Shown here piece by piece: positions 9,701 to 16,362 of a DNA stretch of 19,164 nucleotides; positions within the stretch are counted from its first letter, which is position 1, and each line of letters opens with the position of its first letter. Origin of the DNA: CAZMCC01 sp964564695 (GTDB taxonomy: Bacteria > Planctomycetota > Phycisphaerae > Phycisphaerales > UBA1924); assembly GCA_964564695.1 (NCBI GenBank), contig CAZMCC010000076.1, forward strand, positions 1 to 19,164, given 5' to 3'. A model generated the notes under the pieces. That model saw only the letters and a program-made list of their open reading frames with translations, searched no databases and was not told where the DNA came from. The translations under genes were made by a program, and so were the position numbers.

Positions 9701-9926
9701 GTCCCCGGGCGTCGAGAACTGGAGCGTGACCCCGCTGCTCCCCGAGTCGGTCCCCAGCGAGGACCTGCCGACCGGCGCGCTCACCAGCTCCTCATCCCCC
9801 ACCGGCACGCTCAACGTCTACGGCGCCGCCGAAGACGGCGACGTGCTCCGGCTCTCGTGGGAGCCCGACCAGACCGACGCGGGCTGGACGGCGGAGAATC
9901 TGTCGGAAGTGGCGGAGCGGCAATAG
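6768..9926 (+). CDS. LEPR-XLL secreted beta-helix protein with C-terminal propeller-like domain (copy 2)
   Basis: A 1052-residue paralogue of the preceding gene. The GTG at 6768 has GGGGAGG (6754-6760) at 7-base spacing and places FEALEPRRVLSF at residues 7-18; a longer reading from 6609 would bury the signature internally. Layout: beta-helix (about 19-385), anchor-Q-like closing block ending DIGAVESGE (about 441), a run of 22 glycines (443-464), then two Ig-like modules with loops DADGDTVADPSE (507-518) and DRNADGVADASE (614-625). The seven-repeat C-terminal domain spans about 683-1052. The last 370 or so residues are nearly identical to copy 1, sharing segments such as TLTSWGGINLTGL, GEWRVNNLTEQFGG and GNVSGYTTPWGGLNYVG. 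The helix regions differ much more. The polyglycine linker is absent from copy 1. Export is inferred from the LEPR motif; the ligand is unknown. Confidence 0.85.
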   Translation: MKTERMFEALEPRRVLSFTVTNLDDSGPGSLRDAIESADASPGHDDIDFHPSLSGAIVFTSAIRVDDSLTITGPVDDVVTLSGGNAAPIFHIATSLAVNISNLTIADARDPAAAIISQAALTLAQMSFLNNHHESVAAILSTGPLSIYNSTFSGNTTSESGGVIFATADTTIVDSVFSDNANAGMGPAAIFIEGGTLTATRTTFVRNTSAPEATGIWGGAIHSRTSATIIDCTFSENSGEQGGAIYARGALSIRGSTFNENWAVLGAAVYVDGPGTQAEIVNSTFSGNTAMLLGGAIVNAMNSTLAIDNSTITGNTGGGGGGVLNDGVCTLRSTIVAGNTGAAGADVGGATALTEDSVNNLIGDSASAGGLIHGMGGNIIGADPLLAGLADNGGPTLTHQLLEGSPAIGTGANPRDLEFDQRGDGFARDVDGVDIGAVESGEGGGGGGGGGGGGGGGGGGGGGGPPALIGSFSTSNQSISRGEGVILTASGVLGGAGSVARVDFYLDADGDTVADPSERIGFDTTGQDGTYSLEFDDTVGLILGNARFIAIAVVDGRAPSLSVSTTMMIRNAIPTIAALTPSASEFVQGDRGFTLLADAVDVDGWVRRVRFYVDRNADGVADASELLGVDEDRTDGFSYIVTQEQSLELPLGPLTFLSVAFDSSGGVSATMPVTATLLFTTAAGDGREVYGTADAADKTSVTTVTRAGHVLVFEEGWAVADLQMLTGAPDAIGDSVIWHDPNDGNVYVAAPTAGGLLLFTRSPSGAWSLRNLTAETDADNSPTHALTTFTSTGGVVVIAGLTESGRLVAFEQTFARPDAPPTFAYRDITSDLLSQGMVTPRFESLISYVTTWDSWHLAGIDTTGRIHSVWINKHVEGFTTWRTDDLSATTGAPEIAGQLAVTLTSWGGINLTGLDENGNLLTTWWVPEFAGEWRVNNLTEQFGGATFKGGNVSGYTTPWGGLNYVGIDDAGKVTVYWWSPGVENWSVTPLLPESVPSEDLPTGALTSSSSPTGTLNVYGAAEDGDVLRLSWEPDQTDAGWTAENLSEVAERQ
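8094..8159 (+). repeat. Polyglycine-coding tract, 22 Gly codons
   Basis: Twenty-two consecutive glycine codons (GGC, GGG, GGT and GGA mixed) lie between the beta-helix and the first Ig-like module of LEPR copy 2. They are followed by Pro-Pro. Mixed codon use argues against a simple homopolymer error, and the tract keeps frame into the conserved downstream modules. It is probably a flexible linker; its length may vary by slippage. Confidence 0.85.
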
Positions 9927-9937
9927 GCCCCAACGGT

Positions 9938-10024
9938 GGGTGCCCGGCATCGGCCGCTTTGGGCAGATGCCGGTCGCCCATGGACCCTCGCCGGGGTCGG
10001 CCAAAGCCCCGACCCCGGGCACCC
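9938..10024. repeat. Three-stem palindromic element between convergent genes (repeat family, CGCTTTGGG type)
   Basis: This fills most of the 108-base gap between LEPR copy 2 and the convergent cupin gene. An outer stem joins GGGTGCCCGG (9938-9947) to CCGGGCACCC (10015-10024). Inside are CCGGCATC (9944-9951) pairing with GATGCCGG (9966-9973), and CCGGGGTCGG (9991-10000) pairing with CCGACCCCGG (10009-10018) around the loop CCAAAGCC. All stems are perfect, although the arms share a few bases and so compete. The first 36 bases recur at 10748-10783 with 32 of 36 identical. It is well placed to act as a bidirectional terminator and also belongs to the dispersed repeat family. Confidence 0.75.
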
Positions 10025-10034
10025 AGCACACACA

Positions 10035-10529
10035 TCACGACGCCTCCACCGCGAACAAGTCATACTCTGCCCCGATCCGGATGAACCGATCCCGCTCCGC
10101 CACCGGGTCCACCCCCAGCGGGTCCCGCGGCGTGTCGTGCCTTCTCCCCAGCGCCCGGATCAGACCCTCCACTCCCGCCGGCTCGAACCGCACGATCACA
10201 CTCGCGATCACGAGCGGCTCGCCGATCACGCGATGGGCCGCCCCCGCCGGGATCTCGACGCTCTCTCCCGCGTCGCGGTGGAAAAGCTCGCCGTTGATGT
10301 AGATGCCGACCGGGCCCTTCTCGACGGTGATCGTTTCGCTGGTGCGCCGATGGAAGTGCAGCGGCACGCCGTCGGGCCCCGCGCGGGCGAGGATGTGGCG
10401 GATGATGCCGTAGCGGCCGCCGGTGGAGTTCGCGTCCTCGAGGATCTGGAAGTAATCCCCGACGCTCCAGAAGGCCTCGACGGGCCAGATCCACTGCTCT
10501 TCGTGATGGTCCGGGTGGGGCTTGATCAC
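10035..10529 (-). CDS. Small single-domain cupin protein
   Basis: A 164-residue cytoplasmic cupin. The GTG at 10529 follows GGAGAG (10535-10540) at 5-base spacing and gives MIKPHPDHHEEQWIWP; the longer open frame upstream runs through a repeat element and is not coding. The two cupin motifs are visible: motif 1, G-V-P-L-H-F-H-R-R-T-S-E-T-I-T-V-E-K-G, with the H-x-H and Glu metal ligands, and motif 2, E-I-P-A-G-A-A-H-R-V, with the third His. This predicts a metal-binding beta-barrel. Related proteins include sugar isomerases, dioxygenases and regulators, and the specific reaction cannot be read from the sequence. The gene stands alone, bracketed by repeat copies at 9938-10024 and 10748-10820. 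Confidence 0.85.
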   Translation of the reverse strand: MIKPHPDHHEEQWIWPVEAFWSVGDYFQILEDANSTGGRYGIIRHILARAGPDGVPLHFHRRTSETITVEKGPVGIYINGELFHRDAGESVEIPAGAAHRVIGEPLVIASVIVRFEPAGVEGLIRALGRRHDTPRDPLGVDPVAERDRFIRIGAEYDLFAVEAS

Positions 10530-10747
10530 GAGTGCTCTCCGCGGCGGTGAGGAACCGATTGGGCGAAGCGCGGGGGGCGAGGGGCACACGCGAACACAGC
10601 CGTATTGCCTCACAACATACATCCAACCCGACCCGACGCGAGCCCCGCTGCGGTTTCTCCGCCCCATACCCACATCCCCGAGGCATTCCGGGCCCGCACC
10701 GCGCGTATTTGGGGGAGCCCCGATGCGGCGTCGCGGGCTCGCTTGAA
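10530..10747. other. Intergenic leader of the cupin gene, no gene seen
   Basis: Together with the repeat at 10748-10820 this is a 328-base stretch between the cupin start and the acyltransferase stop. The middle (about 10590-10640) is less GC-rich than its surroundings and is the likely promoter region for the leftward cupin. No convincing -35/-10 pair, small gene or RNA was identified. Confidence 0.5.
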
Positions 10748-10820
10748 GGGTGCCCGTCATCGGCCGCTTTGGGACGATGGCGGAACAACCGCTCGCGAGC
10801 GAGCGATCACACGAGATGTC
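10748..10820 (+). repeat. Dispersed palindromic repeat, second copy near the cupin
   Basis: The first 36 bases (10748-10783) match the copy at 9938-9973 at 32 positions, including the identical block CATCGGCCGCTTTGGG. CCGTCATCG pairs with CGATGGCGG with one mismatch. The following tail CGCTCGCGA (10790-10798) ... CGAGATGTC (10812-10820) recurs, in the same order after a CGCTTTGGG hairpin, at 12901-12927 in the composite element. The copy lies downstream of the acyltransferase stop and may end its transcript. Confidence 0.75.
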
Positions 10821-10857
10821 GGACACCACCAACCTTCATCGAGCGCCACCGCCCGAG

Positions 10858-11863
<1,006 letters not shown>

Positions 11864-12754
11864 TCCGTGCCGATGCACGAAGCCAAGAACAACGGCGCGC
11901 TCGCGTCCGGCTTCGACCTCCTTGAAGTCGAGCGGCACCTTGAGCATGTTGGCGATGAACTCGACGGTCTGCTGGCCGTGGCGCATCGAGTCGGCGGGCC
12001 GCTCCCCCGCCGCGCTCGCGGCGTTCAAATCCGCACCCGCACGGAGCAGATGGCCCGCGACCTCGTCGCGCCCGAAGAAGCACGCGGTGTGCATGGGCGT
12101 GTTGCGGTCCTTGTAGGGAGCGCTGGGATTCGCCCCGACCTCGAGCAGGTACTTCGTCGCCTCGGGCCTGCCCATGATCGCGGTCCAGCCCAGCGGCGTG
12201 ACACCAAGCGTCGGATCGTGCGCATCGAGCACCTCCGACCCGACCGTGTACGCCCGCAGCCCCTCCATGTCGCCATAGGCCGCGACCGCCCAGATATCGG
12301 TCGTGGGCGCCCGCTCCCGCGGCGCCCCCCCCACCCCCCCCACCCCCACCCCCCCCACCATAGCCGCCTCCCGCCGGATCTGCTCGGTCTTCTGCGAGAT
12401 GACCCAGTCCGTGACGCCCCACATCGCCGGCACGATCGTCAGGCACCCCAGCAGCAGCGGCAGCGCGATCCGCCGGGCACGCTGCGACACCAGGTACGCC
12501 AGCCCGCGCCGACGCCAGAGCAGGGCGCTGAAGAAGCCGCTCAAGAGGAAAAACAGCGGCATGCGGAAGCCGTGGGTCGCCGAGACGAACACGTCGAGCG
12601 TTTCGGAGGACCGCTCGTCGGACACGATCCAGACGCCCCCGACATACGCCAAGGCCGCGTGCAGCGCGATGCCCAGCAGCATCGCGAACGAACGCAGGGC
12701 GTCGAGGTCGTGGCGGCGGTCGGCGGGGGAGGCGGGCGTGGTCTGGTTGGACAT
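11864..12754 (-). CDS. Acyltransferase-3 family membrane protein with inserted ankyrin repeats, N-terminal part
   Basis: Begins at the ATG at 12754 (MSNQTTPASPADRRHDLDALRS), with AGGAG 9 bases upstream, and runs about 297 codons into the gap. Residues 15 to about 130 are typical of acyltransferase-3: the R-x-x-x-L-D-A-L-R-S start, first helix LLGIALHA with its conserved His, F-R-M-P-L-F-F-L-L-S-G-F-F, then basic RRRG and a helix LLLGCLTIVPAMWGV. Residues about 150-256 are instead soluble ankyrin repeats: TDIWAVAAYGDMEGLRAYT, then GVTPLGWTAIMGRPEATKYLLEVGANPSAP, then NTPMHTACFFGRDEVAGHLLRAGADLNA. The C-terminal membrane half continues across the gap, so the ankyrin block sits inside the enzyme, in a loop between helices. 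It may bind a partner or regulate acylation. A G-rich low-complexity linker precedes it. Confidence 0.85.
12325..12356 (-). repeat. G-rich tract with quadruplex potential in the acyltransferase gene
   Basis: Four runs of 8, 8, 5 and 8 C on the plus strand, separated by single A, read as G-runs on the coding strand and mRNA. They encode Val/Gly repeats just before the ankyrin domain. The spacing fits a G-quadruplex. The open frame continues correctly through it into the ankyrin repeats, so it is more credible than the poly-C run nearby, although its exact length may be misassembled. Confidence 0.55.
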
Positions 12755-12849
12755 CCTGAGCGTCTCCTTCTTCAACCCCTGGCGCAAGACGATTGCACGC
12801 TTCCGGGCGTTGGTCCATCGGAAACCGACTCGCGGAGTTTCAAGGCACC

Positions 12850-13089
12850 GACGTGCCACCGAGTGCGGTCGCTTTGGGCCGCTCTCGGTGCGCTGTGCGT
12901 CGCTCGCGATCGATCTCGCGAGATGTCTGGGAGGGGGCGAGCAAGAGGTATCGACGCTGGACCACGGCAAGGGTGCAGCGAATATCCCCGCGCAGTAGCA
13001 CCGAGAGCCGCCCAAAGCCGCGGCACTCGGTGGCACGGCACAGGTCGCCCGACGGTCTCAAAGCGGAGGACACTCGGTGCCACGCTCCC
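12850..13089. repeat. Composite palindromic repeat element (about 240 bp)
   Basis: This occupies most of the 335-base gap between the acyltransferase start and the truncated ligase; no gene is seen in it. From left to right: a hairpin, CACCGAG-t-GCGG (12857-12868) with CCGC-t-CTCGGTG (12879-12890), loop TCGCTTTGGG; an inverted repeat CTCGCGA/TCGCGAG (12903-12909, 12916-12922); the motif CGAGATGTC (12919-12927); about 70 bases of unique sequence. Then comes an inverted hairpin, CACCGAG-a-GCCGC (12999-13011) with GCGGC-a-CTCGGTG (13020-13032), loop CCAAAGCC, and the end GGTGCCACGCTCCC (13076-13089). The two outer hairpins are opposite-strand versions of each other, so the element is a large inverted repeat. 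Parts recur at 10748-10820 and 16226-16334. Confidence 0.75.
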
Positions 13090-14466
13090 ATTCTTCGGCT
13101 TGGCGCCGTCGTCACCCTGCTCGATCCATCGGCGGGGCTGTCCCACGTGGACAGCTGTTGCCGCATGGCGAGGCCCTCGGCGCTGGTTGCCGCGAGCAAC
13201 GCCCAGGTGCTCCGCCTGCTCTCCTCGGGCCTGAGGGCTATCCCCAGGAAGTTCACGCTGGGCGTCCGCTGGTTGCCGGGCGAGTCGTGGGAGGGGCCCG
13301 ACGACACGGCGCCGCTGCCGGGTCTGGCAGAGCTTTCATCGGAGGAACCGGCCCTTCTGACCTTCACGAGCGGGTCCACCGGTCGTCCCAAGGCCGCGGT
13401 GCGATCGCACGGGCTCCTGCTGGCGCAGCAGCACGCGCTCACCGCTGCGCTCGGCCTCGAAGCGGGCACCTCGGATCTTACGACGCTTCCGGTGTTCGTG
13501 CTCAGCAACATGGGCGCGGGCGTGACGAGCATCATTCCCGACGCCGACCTGCGGGTCCCCGGCGCGATCGATGCCCAGCCCGTCCTGGCACAGATCGAGC
13601 GTCATGCCCCATCGAGTGTCGTGGCGTCGCCTGCGCTGTTGACGCGACTCGTCGAGGCGGGCAACGACGCCCAAAGACCGATGCGCTCGTTCCGCAGGGT
13701 GTTCACGGGCGGGGCGCCGGTGTTCTGGCATGTTCTCGATTCGCTGTCCGGGGCGACCGGTGCGCGGGTGTTCGCCGTGTACGGATCGACGGAGGCCGAG
13801 CCGATCGCGGAGATCGCCTTCGACCAGCTCACGCCCGAGGATCGCCTCGCGACGCTGCGCGGCGGCGGACTTCCCGCGGGCGTTCCCGTGCCGCAGGTGC
13901 GCCTCCGCGTCATCCCGGACCGCTGGGGGGTTCCCATCGGCCCATACGAGTCCGCGGCCTTCGAGAACCTGTCGATGCCGACGGGCCAGATCGGCGAGAT
14001 CGTCGTCACCGGCCAGCACGTTTTGAAGGGCTACCTGGACGGGAACGGTGATAACGAGACCAAGTGTCGCGTGGAGAGCGAAGTCTGGCACCGCACTGGA
14101 GATTCAGGATACCTGGACGACCGCGGCAGGCTGTGGCTGACCGGTCGTTGCCAAGGCAGAGTCGTGGACGAGCGGGGCGTGGTCTATCCCCTTCAGGTCG
14201 AGGGCGCTGCCCATGCGATGTTCGATCTGCGCCGAGCGGCGCTCATGTGCTGCCGATCGAAGCGGCTGCTCATCGTCGAGCCGGGCCGCGGATTCAGCGC
14301 CGGGTCGGAGCCCGCACTCCTCGAGAAACTCGATTGGGCGCGATTGGAAAGTGTCGTCGCCGTGGATCGACTCCCGGTTGACCGACGCCACAACGCCAAG
14401 ATCGATTATCCGGCGCTCGTTCGGTTGATCGAGCGGCTTCCACGATTTAAGCGTGGCTGGGCGTAA
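13090..14466 (+). pseudogene. 5'-truncated OleC-like AMP-dependent acyl ligase
   Basis: About 458 residues of an adenylate-forming enzyme. Visible motifs in order: GAVVTLLDP (core of the N-terminal subdomain), the ATP loop TFTSGSTGRPKAAV, a mid-domain segment LPVFVLSNMGAG...IIPDADL, VYGSTEAEPI (A5 motif), GQIGEIVVTG, WHRTGDSGYLDDRGRLWLTGR (A7/A8 region), and the C-terminal lysine region VDRRHNAKIDYPAL. The spacing and the RHNAKI ending resemble OleC-type beta-lactone synthetases or long-chain acyl-CoA ligases. Roughly the first 110-130 residues of the family are missing. Homology starts at ILRLGAVV, exactly where the repeat element ends at 13089. Open frame continues upstream but only through repeat DNA. 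An internal ATG at 13165 would omit still more. Probably dead, unless expressed as a fragment. Confidence 0.75.
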
Positions 14467-14990
14467 GCCCCAACGCCCGCGTCCCTTGACCCTCGGGTGC
14501 GCGGCGTCGTTCGGCGGTGAGGCACCCGGCCCGCACCCGGAGTTTGTGCCAGGAGCGGCTGGGTCACCACGTACACCCTGCACGGCGCCCACATCGCCAC
14601 CTTCTCGGAGTTGCCCAACCAGGCGCGGACGGCCTGCATCGGGTGGCGCTCCATGAGCTCAGTCTGCCGGGTCTCCGCCTCAGCGGCCGGACCCAACCTT
14701 CCCCGGGAGACCCGCTTTGGCAAAGTGCGCAACTTGACGGACGCTACCGCTCAGCAGCGTGCTCGTGCGAGTCGAGCGAGGGCTCTTCCGCGGGATTCCC
14801 TGGCAGCGAGGGTCTGCGGCGTTCGGTTCATCGCGGACTCTATACTGACAACACCGTCGCTCAGGTTGGGGCCAAGCTGGGCGGCGCAATCATCGTCAAA
14901 GGGAATGTACCTGAGCGGCTCGGTGCCGGGAAGTGCGATGCCGTATTGCCCGGACGCGAATATCCGTCCGGCGACCGGGCACCAGCGAAT
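14467..14990. other. Intergenic stretch between convergent genes holding a decayed integrase piece
   Basis: These 524 bases lie between the stop of the truncated ligase and the stop of the leftward secreted protein. The only recognisable content is the recombinase remnant at 14592-14725. Open frames elsewhere here have no recognisable motifs. Composition around 14835-14900 is less GC-rich than the surroundings. No tRNA or attachment site was recognised. Confidence 0.6.
14592..14725 (-). pseudogene. Fragment of a planctomycete-type tyrosine recombinase
   Basis: On the minus strand, 14592-14672 encodes TRQTELMERHPMQAV followed by AWLGNSEKVAM. This closely follows the C-terminal catalytic region of tyrosine recombinases common in Planctomycetota, with the pattern S/T-R-Q-T-E-L-x-x-x-x-P-x-x-V-x-x-W-L-G-N-S-x-x-V-A. 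The arginine in TRQTEL corresponds to the second catalytic arginine and the WLGNS block to the final His/Trp region. The catalytic tyrosine segment that should follow is replaced by unrelated sequence. Upstream, in another frame, FAKAGLPGK (about 14695-14725) could be the preceding helix, implying a frameshift. It is a non-functional relic of an integrated element. Confidence 0.55.
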
Positions 14991-16010
14991 TCAGTTACTG
15001 CCCGGCGGGACCGCGAGGGAACTGATCGCCGAAGCCGCCTCGGGCGCTTTGACCTCGAGGGCTGTCTCTTGACCCGCGACGGCAACGATCTTCGGAATGC
15101 CCGCCGCGTTGAGGTCGGCGCCGGCCCGAGCGGCGTCCAGCACCTTAAAGCTCAGACTGTTCCCGAAGAAGCCCGGGGTGACGTAGTAGGTGCCCGCTGG
15201 TAGCTTCGGGAGCTCCCCGGTGGCGAAATTCGCCGCCGCGGTTCCAGATCCCACGGTCGGGAACGTATACACCGATGATCCGTCGGCGGCGATGAATGAA
15301 ACTGCGCCGCCCGTGTGTTCGATCCTGTTGTCCGCCTTCTGCACCTCCGTCAGTTGCACGCGGACCGGAGCGTTCCCCTGCAAAGGCGTGATCACGATGT
15401 CGCCTAACTCGACATCCGCAGGCGAGCGGGGGAGCTGAACAAGTTTGACGGCCCCACTGTTGTGCACGAACACCAGCTCACATGGCTGCATCCGCTCCAC
15501 CAGCAGGCGGAAACGCCCGCCCTCCGGCTTGCGTGGCTCGCCCAAGATTCCTCGAACGCTGCAGGACGCGCTCAGTAGCTGGGCATTGTCATCCACTAAT
15601 CGGCCTGTCACAAAGACAGGTTCGCCGAGTTGGATCGTGATGCTCGCTGTCGCGGCAGCGGGCGGCACGTCAACCCAGTAAAGTGACTGCACGGCGTAGG
15701 ACCTGATCAAGCGCCGCAGGTTCTCGAGGGAGCCGCGAAACTCGCCGCACCCCCGTATCAGCCGCACGGCCAGGCGAGGTTCGTCCGTGCCCACCGCGAT
15801 CTGGACGACCAGCACCCCGTTCACATCCGTCGCCCCGCCCGCTTGAGCCGTCGAACTGACCACACACACGGGCGCCCCTTCAACCGGCTGGCCGGCCGCG
15901 TCGCGAACGGTCACGGACACCGCGACGGGTCTTGGGTCCGCCCTCGCCTGATGAGTGATCGTCACCATCGCGAGGAGCAGTCCACAGAGCAACGGGAGTG
16001 AGCGGATCAT
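14991..16010 (-). CDS. Secreted protein with a carboxypeptidase-regulatory-like (Ig-fold) domain
   Basis: A 339-residue protein starting at the ATG at 16010, with GGAG 10 bases upstream. It has a classical signal peptide (MIRSLPLLCGLLLAMVTITHQARA, cleavage likely after ARA). Residues about 28-75 (VAVSVTVRDAAGQPVEGAPVCVV...GGATDVNGVLVVQIAVG) match the carboxypeptidase-regulatory-like/transthyretin-type beta-sandwich. The rest is beta-rich with a possible second sandwich (FVTGRLVDDNAQLLSASCSV) and no catalytic motif. The start codon overlaps the stop of an upstream gene fragment as ATGA, indicating translational coupling in an original two-gene operon. Function is unknown; it is probably periplasmic or exported. 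Confidence 0.75.
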   Translation of the reverse strand: MIRSLPLLCGLLLAMVTITHQARADPRPVAVSVTVRDAAGQPVEGAPVCVVSSTAQAGGATDVNGVLVVQIAVGTDEPRLAVRLIRGCGEFRGSLENLRRLIRSYAVQSLYWVDVPPAAATASITIQLGEPVFVTGRLVDDNAQLLSASCSVRGILGEPRKPEGGRFRLLVERMQPCELVFVHNSGAVKLVQLPRSPADVELGDIVITPLQGNAPVRVQLTEVQKADNRIEHTGGAVSFIAADGSSVYTFPTVGSGTAAANFATGELPKLPAGTYYVTPGFFGNSLSFKVLDAARAGADLNAAGIPKIVAVAGQETALEVKAPEAASAISSLAVPPGSN

Positions 16011-16225
16011 CGGCCTAAGTCTCCGTTTCCAAAGAACGAACGGGGTCGAGAGAGGAGGTCGCCAACCGCGTTGCTGATGAGCGCCGAATCGTATTCGATT
16101 GTCCGGCCGGTGAAGGCCGCGATGTTGGAGTGGACGTGGTGGTCGAAGGATTGCCCCATCGCGGCGTTGGGGTAATCCAAAGGTCCGATTGCGTTTCGCT
16201 GGGACCACTGGTTCACGATGAGGTC
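16007..16225 (-). pseudogene. 5'-truncated gene remnant coupled to the secreted-protein gene
   Basis: Seventy-two codons, from Asp at 16225 (DLIVNQWSQRNAIGPLDYPN) to a TGA at 16007-16009 that overlaps the next ATG. The composition and the ATGA overlap suggest the true 3' end of a protein gene rather than noise. The reading frame enters from repeat DNA at exactly 16226, so the original 5' part appears lost or replaced. The family is not recognised; the segment AAFTGRTIEYDSALISN weakly recalls the C-terminal ends of Gfo/Idh/MocA-type oxidoreductases, which is only a hint. Confidence 0.45.
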
Positions 16226-16334
16226 GGGAGCGTGGCACCGAGTATCCGTTGACGTGCCACCGAGTGCGCCAGCTTTCGCAAGCGTCCCCAAACGCCCCGA
16301 AATCCGCCCACGCCGCGAATCTCCGTGGCACGTC
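16226..16334. repeat. Repeat-family copy just upstream of hmgA
   Basis: GGGAGCGTGGCACCGAGT (16226-16243) is identical to the reverse complement of 13072-13089. GACGTGCCACCGAGTGCG (16251-16268) is identical to 12850-12867. GTGGCAC (16233-16239) can pair with GTGCCAC (16254-16260). The larger outer stem GACGTGCCACCGAG (16251-16264) pairs with CTCCGTGGCACGTC (16321-16334) with one mismatch. The copy ends 28 bases before the hmgA start, so it lies in that gene's promoter or leader. Confidence 0.75.
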
Positions 16335-16362
16335 GGAAACACCCGCCCCCTACCATTCCTCC

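Noticed and set aside
10530..10832. Longer cupin start giving 265 residues
   Set aside because: The extra segment passes through the repeat copy at 10748-10820. The GTG at 10529 has a proper ribosome site and starts at the conserved part.
12793..13089. N-terminal extension of the ligase frame upstream of 13090
   Set aside because: The open frame runs entirely through palindromic repeat DNA and has no adenylation-domain similarity.
14517..15203. A 228-codon plus-strand frame past the ligase stop
   Set aside because: It overlaps the recombinase relic and the antisense of the secreted protein, and has no motif or ribosome site.
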